Positions 54,299-62,194 of a stretch of 64,000 nt of DNA are shown here, piece by piece (within the stretch, counting starts at the first letter, position 1; each line of letters starts with the position of its first letter). The DNA is taken from assembly GCF_000473105.1 (NCBI RefSeq), contig NZ_KI421498.1:3019009-3083008 (forward strand). The letters are read 5' to 3'. The position numbers and the translations under genes are program-made. The notes under the pieces were generated by a model that was given only the letters and a program-made list of their open reading frames with translations, did not search any database and was not told where the DNA came from. Source of the DNA: Phaeobacter inhibens DSM 16374. GTDB lineage: Bacteria; Pseudomonadota; Alphaproteobacteria; Rhodobacterales; Rhodobacteraceae.

Positions 54299-54822
54299 GG
54301 GCGCAGCACTTTACTGAGCCACGGCATAATAGGCCACGTTAAGAGCGCAGACAGAACAATCACGATAATCAAGACCTGAAGAAACTGCGGCAAGCCACCA
54401 ATGATGGGTGAACTCAGCGCCATCAAAAGCATCAACATCGGGTAGACGGCAGCGGCGCTCATGGCCGTGCGCTTCCATGCTGGTGGCAAATGTGGGGCCG
54501 ATCCCTCCGCATGATCCACCCACATCCCTAAGCCAATGGCCTGCACATGCTGCGCGGGGCCACCTGTAATGGCTTCGATCTTGGCCAACTTCTCGCGAAT
54601 GGCTGGGTTTTCCCGCCACTGCGTCACAGCGGCTTCATCAGACCACCGCGACAACACTGTGTACTCGACCTGATGCGGGCGGCTGTGCCGCACGGTATCG
54701 ACTGACAAGAAGCCGTTCTGGGCTTCGAACAATCGGTGCAGTTCTTCGACAAGCGCCTCGTAGCGAGCCTTGGCCTCCATTGGGACATGGTCCGTTACCG
54801 CCAATGTGACTGAATCGCTCAT
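54280..54822 (-). CDS. ABM-domain protein with C-terminal membrane helices
   Basis: A 180-residue protein with an antibiotic biosynthesis monooxygenase-like dimeric alpha+beta barrel (residues 1-100), with HRLFEAQNGFLSVDTVRHSRPHQVEYTVLSRWSDEAAV. It is followed by two hydrophobic helices (about 118-139 and 143-165). ABM domains oxidise or bind quinol-like compounds; the membrane tether suggests action at the inner membrane. Start 54822 overlaps the glutathionyl reductase stop by 4 bases. Confidence 0.8.
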   Translation of the reverse strand: MSDSVTLAVTDHVPMEAKARYEALVEELHRLFEAQNGFLSVDTVRHSRPHQVEYTVLSRWSDEAAVTQWRENPAIREKLAKIEAITGGPAQHVQAIGLGMWVDHAEGSAPHLPPAWKRTAMSAAAVYPMLMLLMALSSPIIGGLPQFLQVLIIVIVLSALLTWPIMPWLSKVLRPWLMAR

Positions 54823-55754
54823 AGCACCAGCTCCGGTCCAGCAGGCACAATGCCGCTTGGATTTACACCGCGCAGGCTCGCCCAATAATGGGTCTTGATC
54901 TGATCGAACTTCACCGTGTCGGCGACATCGCCATGCTCATAGAGTTTCTGGCGCAGAGCCGAGAGATTTGGGTAATCCGCAATCCGTCGAATGTTGCATT
55001 TAAAAAGTGCGACATAGACCTGATCGAAGCGGATCAGCGTTGTGAACAACCGCCAGTCGGCTTCGGTCAACTGACCACCCACCAGATAGCCGCTGCCTTC
55101 TAACCGCGCCTCAACCGTGTCCAGCGCCGAGAACAGATCGGTGACTGCTTCTTCATATGCAGTCTGCGTTCCGGCAAACCCGCAACGGTAAACGCCATTG
55201 TTGATCTTGCTGTAAACGAGGTCATTCACCTCGCCGATTTCCGCCAGAAGCGCCTCAGGTGCAAAGTCGGTGTCATTTCCTGCAACGCCTACGAAAGCCG
55301 AGTTCAGCATTCGCGCAATCTCAGCGGATTCATTGCTGACAATGGTGTTTAGCTTTTTATCCCACAAGACCGGAACACTTACGCGGCCTGTGTATGTGGG
55401 GTCGGCGAGTGTATAGATTTCATGCAGATACCTCTTGCCGGAAAGGTGGTCGGGGAAGCCACCATCAGCATCGGTGAACTCCCAGCCGTCTTGGTTGACG
55501 ATGGGGGCAACGGGCGAGACAGAAATCGCGTCTTCCAGCCCTTTCAGGTTGCGCATGATCAATGTGCGGTGCGCCCAAGGACAGGCATAACAAACATAGA
55601 GGTGATATCGGCCCACTTCAGGTGCAAACTTTGCGCCGGGGTCAATCGATATCCAGTTTCGGAAATCGGTTTCCTGACGGCGATAATGCCCATCCTCTGA
55701 GGCCAGAATGTCGCCCTCGCGGGTCCATATGCCATCAATCAATCTACCAGCCAT
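54819..55754 (-). CDS. Glutathionyl-hydroquinone reductase (ECM4/YqjG-type GST)
   Basis: A 311-residue Xi-class GST-like enzyme. The catalytic motif CPWAH (C58) is in LYVCYACPWAHRTL. The thioredoxin-like domain has VPVLWDKKLNTIVSNESAEIARMLN and the helical domain ends with NLSALRQKLYEHGDVADTVKFDQIKTHYW. These enzymes reduce glutathionyl-quinones. The second of two adjacent ATGs (55754) is preferred because GGAGG is 5 bases upstream. It is co-translated with the ABM gene. Confidence 0.92.
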   Translation of the reverse strand: MAGRLIDGIWTREGDILASEDGHYRRQETDFRNWISIDPGAKFAPEVGRYHLYVCYACPWAHRTLIMRNLKGLEDAISVSPVAPIVNQDGWEFTDADGGFPDHLSGKRYLHEIYTLADPTYTGRVSVPVLWDKKLNTIVSNESAEIARMLNSAFVGVAGNDTDFAPEALLAEIGEVNDLVYSKINNGVYRCGFAGTQTAYEEAVTDLFSALDTVEARLEGSGYLVGGQLTEADWRLFTTLIRFDQVYVALFKCNIRRIADYPNLSALRQKLYEHGDVADTVKFDQIKTHYWASLRGVNPSGIVPAGPELVL

Positions 55755-55810
55755 CATGACCTCCCGGTTGGGTGCCCCAGCAGTATGAACCACTGGGGTC
55801 TTTGTTTCTT

Positions 55811-56449
55811 TTACTCAGCAGAGTCTTGTTGGGCTTGCTGTGCTAGATAGCTCTCATAAACAAGGCCATAGGCGGTGTGGGCGCCCAGAACGCCGCCCAG
55901 CGGATACCCCACCGGGTTGCGCCAATCGTCCATAACCTCGGCCAGCACAGAGCCCCAAGTTGTGACTTTCACACCGGCCTGACTCATCCGCAGCATGGCG
56001 GCATCACGGGTCACTTCATCCCATGTTCCTGAGGCGTCAACGACGGCATAGACGTCGTAACCTTCGGCAACCGCCGACAACGCAGGAAACAACAGGCAAA
56101 CATCCGTGACAATGCCCGCCATAATGATCTTCTTGCGACCTGTTGCTTCGATCGCGGCTTTGAAATCTGGAGATTTCCATGCGTTGATTTCGCCAGCGCG
56201 GTTGATCACGGTATCGCCAAGCACGTTGGTGATGTCCGACAGGATCGGGCCATTGGGACCTTCCGACAGGGATGCTGTGACCACCGATGGAATACCTGCG
56301 GTTTTGGCCATGTTGGTCAGACCGTTGATGTTCTTGCGCAGGGTTTCAGGCTGAATGTCACGCACACTGGCGAGCAAACCAGTTTGGTGATCGATCATCG
56401 CCAATACAGCGTTATCTGGTGTCAGGAATTCTGAAAACTTATCAGACAT
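55811..56449 (-). CDS. Isochorismatase-family hydrolase (YcaC-like)
   Basis: A 212-residue cysteine hydrolase with the catalytic triad D20 (AMIDHQTGLL), K92 (NAWKSPDF) and C118 (GIVTDVCLLFPAL). The layout resembles YcaC and related nicotinamidase-like hydrolases whose substrates are unsettled. It lies 57 bp after the GST stop and 31 bp before pirin on the same strand, within the LysR-adjacent set. Confidence 0.88.
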   Translation of the reverse strand: MSDKFSEFLTPDNAVLAMIDHQTGLLASVRDIQPETLRKNINGLTNMAKTAGIPSVVTASLSEGPNGPILSDITNVLGDTVINRAGEINAWKSPDFKAAIEATGRKKIIMAGIVTDVCLLFPALSAVAEGYDVYAVVDASGTWDEVTRDAAMLRMSQAGVKVTTWGSVLAEVMDDWRNPVGYPLGGVLGAHTAYGLVYESYLAQQAQQDSAE

Positions 56450-56479
56450 GGGAGTGCCCTTTCGGTTGGGTTGGGGAGG

Positions 56480-57172
56480 TTAGGCCAGTGTGCCGACCAG
56501 AATGAATTGAACGTCGGTCATGGCTGTGAAGGTGCCATTGGCACCACGGATCAGATCGCCACCGGTCAGATCCGTTGTTTTAAATTGTCCATCGCCTTTG
56601 GCGACATAGGCCAAGTAAGGAGCTGTCAGTTCGATGCTCTGCCCTGCGGTAAGCATGGCCACGTCGATGGTGGTTTTGGCCGAGAAAGACTTCGTGTGGT
56701 CAGGCAAACCGCCATAAATACGGACTGTTTCACCCCATGTCGGGCTGAACTTTTTGTACCCGGCTGGTTCGCCTTTCACTTCGGGCATGACCCAAAGTTG
56801 AAGCATCCGGTTCTGGGTTTCATCAGGGTTCACTTCGTTATGTTTGAACCCTTCGCCGCCAGCCCGTTGGACCTGTGCGTCGTTGGTGTCGAGCGATCCG
56901 CCGTGTTCCAAAGACCCCTGATGCGCGATGCGGCCTTCCACCATGACAGAGATCACATCGATCTCTTTGTGTGGATGCATGGTTGTTTCACCTTTGGGAT
57001 TAAACCGCGCATCAGCCAGATAAACAAAGTTACCGATGCCATCCCAGGCATCCGGATTGGCGCGGTCACCCCAGAGCTTTTTGCCGGTTACAAGACGGTG
57101 TTCCTTCAAGCCCGCGAAGCCGCCTTCCGTTAGCATATCGCGGTGCAGAATTTCCAAACTTTGCGATGTCAT
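56480..57172 (-). CDS. Pirin family protein
   Basis: A 230-residue bicupin. The metal ligands fit pirin: H66 and H68 in TTMHPHKEIDV, then H111 and E113 in EGFKHNEVNP, with the family's 43-residue spacing. Pirins include quercetin dioxygenase-active members and redox-sensing regulators. Start MTSQSLEIL at 57172 is taken; an earlier in-frame Met is possible. It is first in the minus-strand chain and divergent from the LysR gene. Confidence 0.9.
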   Translation of the reverse strand: MTSQSLEILHRDMLTEGGFAGLKEHRLVTGKKLWGDRANPDAWDGIGNFVYLADARFNPKGETTMHPHKEIDVISVMVEGRIAHQGSLEHGGSLDTNDAQVQRAGGEGFKHNEVNPDETQNRMLQLWVMPEVKGEPAGYKKFSPTWGETVRIYGGLPDHTKSFSAKTTIDVAMLTAGQSIELTAPYLAYVAKGDGQFKTTDLTGGDLIRGANGTFTAMTDVQFILVGTLA

Positions 57173-57221
57173 AGCGTGTCCAATCAAGCGTGTTGCATTG
57201 CTTGGTCAGAATATGAGACTA

Positions 57222-57275
57222 TTCCATTTGTGGATCAATTGAGCAAAATGGCAAAAGAAAATTCTAAAAATGGAA
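57222..57275. promoter_or_regulatory. Repeated half-sites between pirin and LysR genes
   Basis: TTCCATTT (57222-57229), AAAATGG (57245-57251) and AAATGGAA (57268-57275) form inverse and direct copies; the last overlaps the LysR start codon. They are candidate LysR-type binding half-sites for auto- and cross-regulation. Confidence 0.4.
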
Positions 57276-58166
57276 CATAGAGACTTAAACGATTTGGCCG
57301 TTTTTGCAGCCATTGCGCAGGCTGGTAGCATTACGGGTGCTGCCAAAAAGATGAAGCTTCCGAAGTCGAACGTCAGCCGCAGGCTTTCTCGGTTGGAAGA
57401 CCGCCTCGGTGTTCAATTGATCGAGCGCAACACCCGCAGCAGTCGGCTGACGTCGATTGGTATACGTTACGCCGATTACTGTCGTTTGATGGTAGAAGAA
57501 GCCAATGCTGCCGACGCTGTTGTTGAGACAAGCCTGGGAGAACCGGCAGGGGAACTGAGGGTGTCAGCCTCGGTACTGGTCGGGCAGCAAATCATTGCGC
57601 CAGCGATAGCGGCCTATGGTCAGCAGTTCCCCAAAGTTCAAGTCATCCTGGAATTGACGAACATGAGGGCAAACCTGATTGAGGATGGCTTTGATCTTGC
57701 ATTCCGCATTGGTGAAAAGCCGGATTCCTCGATGATGTCACAAGCCATAGGGACGTTTCCTTTTGGTCTCTATGCCAGCCCCGGCTACTTGCGCAGTTCG
57801 GGCAACCCTCAGCTGCCCAGGGATTTGCAGCACCATCGGTGCTTGATAATGCGCAGCGGGTTCAAAACCTCCCGGTGGAAACTACAGCGAGACGGAGAAG
57901 TCATAGATTTCGCGGCCAATGGGGATGTCGTCGTTAACGACTTTCTAACCCTTCGAAACCTGGCTATCGCAGGTGGCGGTATCGCGATGCTTCCGGCCTA
58001 TGCTGTACACGCAGAGTGCGCCTCCAGCCTTCTTTCCGCTGTCCTACCAAATTGGAGTGCTTCAAGTGTGCCTCTGTCGGCAATCTATCCGAGCCGCCGC
58101 GGCGCGACGCTCAAACAAAGGGCTTTTATCGACCACGTAAGACAAGCTGCGGAGAACTTGGCTTGA
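57270..58166 (+). CDS. LysR-family transcriptional regulator
   Basis: A 298-residue regulator. The N-terminal helix-turn-helix reads NDLAVFAAIAQAGSITGAAKKMKLPKSNVSRRLSRLEDRLGVQLI, followed by the periplasmic-binding-protein-like effector domain (about residues 90-295). Its divergent position beside pirin suggests it controls the pirin-isochorismatase-GST-ABM-hemerythrin genes. No ribosome site is visible before the ATG. Confidence 0.9.
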   Translation: MEHRDLNDLAVFAAIAQAGSITGAAKKMKLPKSNVSRRLSRLEDRLGVQLIERNTRSSRLTSIGIRYADYCRLMVEEANAADAVVETSLGEPAGELRVSASVLVGQQIIAPAIAAYGQQFPKVQVILELTNMRANLIEDGFDLAFRIGEKPDSSMMSQAIGTFPFGLYASPGYLRSSGNPQLPRDLQHHRCLIMRSGFKTSRWKLQRDGEVIDFAANGDVVVNDFLTLRNLAIAGGGIAMLPAYAVHAECASSLLSAVLPNWSASSVPLSAIYPSRRGATLKQRAFIDHVRQAAENLA

Positions 58167-58396
58167 TTAAGGATTTTGGTGGCAAAACCGACATTGATGC
58201 AGAACGCAGCAGCGGTAGTTATGGGCTCGAAGCGGACCAACGCGATGTGCGGACATCTCGTTTTTCGTTGCACCGACTTCGCTTGCGGGCCGACCGCGCG
58301 GTTCGCACGATTTAGGATCTTCCCAATTCGCGCCGGGAATGGTCTCTTGCTGCGGATGACGAAGAGCCCCGTCGGGCCGTAACAGGACAGCGAAGA
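58167..58396. other. Intergenic stretch after the LysR gene (230 bp)
   Basis: No gene is supported. Short plus-strand frames across it carry no family signature. It may hold the promoter for the glycosyltransferase-DMT pair or a decayed repeat. Confidence 0.4.
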
Positions 58397-59221
58397 ATGG
58401 ATATCAAACTCAGCGTTGTTGGCTTGGTGCGCTTCTCGGTGCTGACCCCGACTTACTATTCCGAACGTTTTGCCACGCTTGGGGATACGGCGGCCCATCT
58501 CTTCGCGCCAGAGCGGATGGAGCTGCGGTTTCGGGTGTTCGAACGGCTGTGTCTGCGCTCCCTTCTGCGCCAGAGCGATCAGGGGTTTCATCTGATCCTC
58601 CTCACCGCCGAAGATATGCCCGAGGCCTATTTGGAGCGCCTTGCGCGTCTGCTGGAGCCTGCCACCAATATAACGCTGATGCCCGTCGGCCCCGGTACCC
58701 ATTATCGAATGCTGAAGCAGGGTTATAACGCGGTTCCACTTGATGGTGCGACGCATCGGCTGATGTTCCGGCTGGATGATGACGATGCGGTGGATTTGGA
58801 TTATGTCGCGCGCAATCGCCGCCTCGCCATGGGGCTGATCCCCCTGCAGAGCGGCGACACGCCTTTCATCCTGGCCAACAACCGCGGCCTTTACCTGCGG
58901 CGCACTCAGGGGCCGGATGGCCCGACGGATGAGATTTTCGACGCCTGCGAGAAGGCGCCGCTGTCGGTAGGGGCCGCGCTTGTGGCTCCGGTGGAGTACC
59001 GCGACAATCCCTATCGCTACAATCACCGCCGCTACGCGCAGCATTGGAACACATATTCTGACATTTCTACACCCGGCTTTCTGCGCACGATTCATGGCGA
59101 CAACAAATCCCGTCCGGCGCAAATGGGGATTACACATAAGATGTCGGACACGCAGATCGCCACAGCACTGGACCGCCATTTCGCTATGACACCGGATCAA
59201 TTGCGCGACGTGTTGCCGTGA
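58397..59221 (+). CDS. Putative rhamnosyltransferase/glycosyltransferase A
   Basis: A 274-residue protein of the putative-rhamnosyltransferase type. An acidic nucleotide-sugar region FRLDDDDAVDLDYV is central, preceded by LRFRVFERLCLRSLLRQSDQGFHLILLT. It resembles the minus-strand gene at 60127-60903 in order of motifs and the DDDDAV block. The acceptor is unknown. AGGA lies 8 bases before the start. The stop overlaps the DMT start by 4 bases (GTGA). Confidence 0.75.
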   Translation: MDIKLSVVGLVRFSVLTPTYYSERFATLGDTAAHLFAPERMELRFRVFERLCLRSLLRQSDQGFHLILLTAEDMPEAYLERLARLLEPATNITLMPVGPGTHYRMLKQGYNAVPLDGATHRLMFRLDDDDAVDLDYVARNRRLAMGLIPLQSGDTPFILANNRGLYLRRTQGPDGPTDEIFDACEKAPLSVGAALVAPVEYRDNPYRYNHRRYAQHWNTYSDISTPGFLRTIHGDNKSRPAQMGITHKMSDTQIATALDRHFAMTPDQLRDVLP

Positions 59222-60120
59222 TCTCTCGGCTGACTGGAAACCAGCTGGGCGCGCTCTTGATGGTCGGCAGCATGGCGGGCTTCACCCTGAACGACGGGAT
59301 GGTCAAACTTGCCGGACAAAGCCTGCCCCTCTCGCAGATCCTTGTGGTGCGCGGTGTGGCCGTCAGCCTGCTGATCTATGCGCTGGCGCGGAGCTATGGC
59401 GGATTGCGTCTGTCGCTCTCACGGCGTGACTGGGCCTTGGTTGCAGGGCGCAGCCTTGCTGAAATCGCCACCACTTATTTCTTTCTCAGCGCGCTGTTGA
59501 CCCTGCCAATTGCGAATGTGACGGCCATCTTGCAGATGCTGCCGCTCACAGTGACGCTGGCGGCCGTGCTGCTGTTCGGAGAGCAGGTCGGCTGGCGACG
59601 GGCGACCGCCATCGGGGTTGGCTTTTTTGGCATGCTGTTGATCGTACGTCCGGGCGCTGATGGATTTGATACGGGCACAGGCTACGCGCTTGCGGCGGTG
59701 ATCTGCATCACGGCTCGTGATCTCTTTACCCGGCGTATGTCGGCGGCCGTGCCATCGTTGACGGTCACATTGATGGCGGCTGTGTCGGTGTTGATGTTTG
59801 GCCTCGGGCTTGGCCTACAGGAGACATGGCAGCCGCTGACCCTTTCGACCACGCTGATCCTGCTGTTGGCAGCGGGCTGTATCTTTATCGGCTATCTGTT
59901 TTCAGTGATGGTGATGCGGGTGGGCGATGTCGCGGCGGTTGCGCCGTTCCGCTATACTGGACTGCTATGGGCGCTGCTGTTGGGGTGGCTCATGTTTGAC
60001 ACCTGGCCTGATGCGCTGACTCTTCTGGGGGCGGCGATTGTTGTGGGGGCGGGCGTCTTCAGCCTGTTGCGCGAACGCCCGCGGCGCGCCGCCACGCCAG
60101 ACCTGTCACCACCGGAATGA
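59218..60120 (+). CDS. EamA/DMT-family transporter
   Basis: A 300-residue inner-membrane protein with about ten transmembrane segments in two EamA repeats. It starts VISRLTGNQLGALLMVGSMAGFTLNDGMVKL, and repeat signatures include ALLTLPIANVTAILQMLPLTVTLAAVLLFGE and VAAVAPFRYTGLLWALLLGWLMF. The start is a GTG overlapping the glycosyltransferase stop. The transported substrate is unknown. Confidence 0.85.
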   Translation: MISRLTGNQLGALLMVGSMAGFTLNDGMVKLAGQSLPLSQILVVRGVAVSLLIYALARSYGGLRLSLSRRDWALVAGRSLAEIATTYFFLSALLTLPIANVTAILQMLPLTVTLAAVLLFGEQVGWRRATAIGVGFFGMLLIVRPGADGFDTGTGYALAAVICITARDLFTRRMSAAVPSLTVTLMAAVSVLMFGLGLGLQETWQPLTLSTTLILLLAAGCIFIGYLFSVMVMRVGDVAAVAPFRYTGLLWALLLGWLMFDTWPDALTLLGAAIVVGAGVFSLLRERPRRAATPDLSPPE

Positions 60121-60126
60121 CACATC

Positions 60127-60903
60127 TTACCTCGTGATCGCAAAGCGCGCCTCGAATGCACCTTCCTGCTCGGGGGTGAGACGGGTCAACTCCGGCTCCT
60201 TGGCGCCTTTCTGGCGAGAGTCGTTGGAGGCATTGAGCGTTCGGACGAACATCGGCGCATTCGGGATCGTGATGCTGGGCATGAAGCGGGCGATCTTGTG
60301 GTGGGCGAAATTCATGATGCTCTGCTTGCATCCCCCCGCGACATACATGCCCATTGCGGCCACAAAATAGGGGCGGTGCACTTCGGCGGCATAAATCCCA
60401 TCCGGTTGGAAACGGGCGGTGAATCCCTTGCAGAAATCAATTGCGAGGGTCTGGTTGCGCGCAATCAGCGGCCGACAGTCTTGAGCGGTTTGTCGCAGCC
60501 GTTCAACGAAATCGACTGACACCGCATCATCGTCATCATGGCGAAACTGCAAACAGGGGGCGTTGGGGTCGTGGCGGGCGTCATTCAGCACCTGTTTCAT
60601 CACCTGTCTGTGCGGACCTGGGGGGAGGGCGCGGATCTTCACCTGCGGCATGTCCGCTGTTAACGCGCGCAGTCGCGCGATGTGTACCTCCGGTAGGCTG
60701 TCGCCGATGACAATCACCAGTGTGAAATTCGGATCGGTCTGAGCGCGCAGGCAGGGCAGGGCGACGGTCTCCATCAGATGAAACCGCTCTTCCAGACGCG
60801 CCTGTGCATAGAGATAGGCAATGCGCGCCTCTAAACTGTCATGCTCCACCTGAAAGCCGCCGATGGCCGGGTAGGAAAACCGGCATAGACCTATGACCTG
60901 CAT
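60127..60903 (-). CDS. Putative rhamnosyltransferase/glycosyltransferase B
   Basis: A 258-residue protein related to the plus-strand glycosyltransferase A: the acidic motif reads FRHDDDDAVSVDFV, preceded by HLMETVALPCLRAQTDPNFTLVIVIGD. Start MQVIGLCRFSYPAIGG at 60903 is chosen by similarity to the family start; an ATG six codons earlier is an alternative. It ends 6 bp from the convergent DMT gene. The acceptor sugar or lipid is unknown. Confidence 0.75.
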   Translation of the reverse strand: MQVIGLCRFSYPAIGGFQVEHDSLEARIAYLYAQARLEERFHLMETVALPCLRAQTDPNFTLVIVIGDSLPEVHIARLRALTADMPQVKIRALPPGPHRQVMKQVLNDARHDPNAPCLQFRHDDDDAVSVDFVERLRQTAQDCRPLIARNQTLAIDFCKGFTARFQPDGIYAAEVHRPYFVAAMGMYVAGGCKQSIMNFAHHKIARFMPSITIPNAPMFVRTLNASNDSRQKGAKEPELTRLTPEQEGAFEARFAITR

Positions 60904-61318
60904 TGCTGTAGACCCTCGCATCCACGGCCTCTCATATCGGCCTGGTCGTCGTCCGGAACTATGCACCGCGCTGGTTGTGCAGACAAGCAAGCTACTCGCA
61001 CCGGTTCCCTCCCGGCGTTTGTCACACCTGTCGGTGTTGAGCGCGCCGGTGGCCGCTGTTGACATCCCCCGCGACTCCCCATATACGCCCGCCTATCCGG
61101 CACCCGGGGGTCGCCCCAAAAGCCGATATCAAAATCTAAGTGGCCCAAGATCTCGTGCGCCTATTTGCGCGGATCCTCTGTAAACCCACCGCGTCGTTTA
61201 CCTCGGAATGGAAACGATTGCGGTTTTTGCGCTTGCGGACGCGTAAGTGCGACGAATTTAGCCGTACGTTCAAGGACGTGCATGACACATGTGTTGTTGA
61301 GACGGGGAAAGAACCGGA
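60904..61318. promoter_or_regulatory. Region upstream of rpsL with the str promoter (415 bp)
   Basis: TTGACA (61059-61064), a 17-bp C-rich spacer and TATACG (61082-61087) form a good sigma-70-type promoter, followed by a GC-rich discriminator. The transcript leader before rpsL is therefore about 220 nt. No gene is seen. Confidence 0.6.
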
Positions 61319-61690
61319 ATGCCAACGATCCAACAGCTGATCCGCAAGCCGCGGCAGCCGAAAGTAAAACGCTCTAAGTCCATGCACCTGGAACAGTGTC
61401 CGCAAAAGCGCGGCGTCTGCACCCGTGTGTATACCACCACACCGAAGAAACCGAACTCCGCTATGCGGAAAGTTGCGAAGGTCCGCCTGACCAACGGTTT
61501 CGAAGTGATCTCCTACATCCCGGGTGAAAGCCACAACCTTCAGGAGCACTCCGTGGTTCTGATCCGTGGCGGCCGTGTAAAAGACCTTCCCGGTGTCCGT
61601 TACCACATCCTGCGTGGTGTTCTGGATACCCAGGGCGTCAAAGACCGTAAGCAACGCCGTTCGAAGTACGGCGCGAAGCGTCCTAAATAA
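61319..61690 (+). CDS. rpsL: 30S ribosomal protein S12
   Basis: A 123-residue S12: [37 protein letters not shown] (K43) and [13 protein letters not shown] (K88). Both streptomycin-resistance positions carry the wild-type lysine. S12 controls decoding accuracy. It is 15 bp before rpsG. Confidence 0.98.
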   Translation: MPTIQQLIRKPRQPKVKRSKSMHLEQCPQKRGVCTRVYTTTPKKPNSAMRKVAKVRLTNGFEVISYIPGESHNLQEHSVVLIRGGRVKDLPGVRYHILRGVLDTQGVKDRKQRRSKYGAKRPK

Positions 61691-61705
61691 GAAGGATATT
61701 GATAA

Positions 61706-62176
<471 letters not shown>

Positions 62177-62194
62177 GCTAGGGGACCCAAACCT

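Noticed and set aside
58176-58382. 68-codon plus-strand frame after the LysR gene
   Set aside because: No recognisable motif or good ribosome site; probably non-coding or a decayed repeat.
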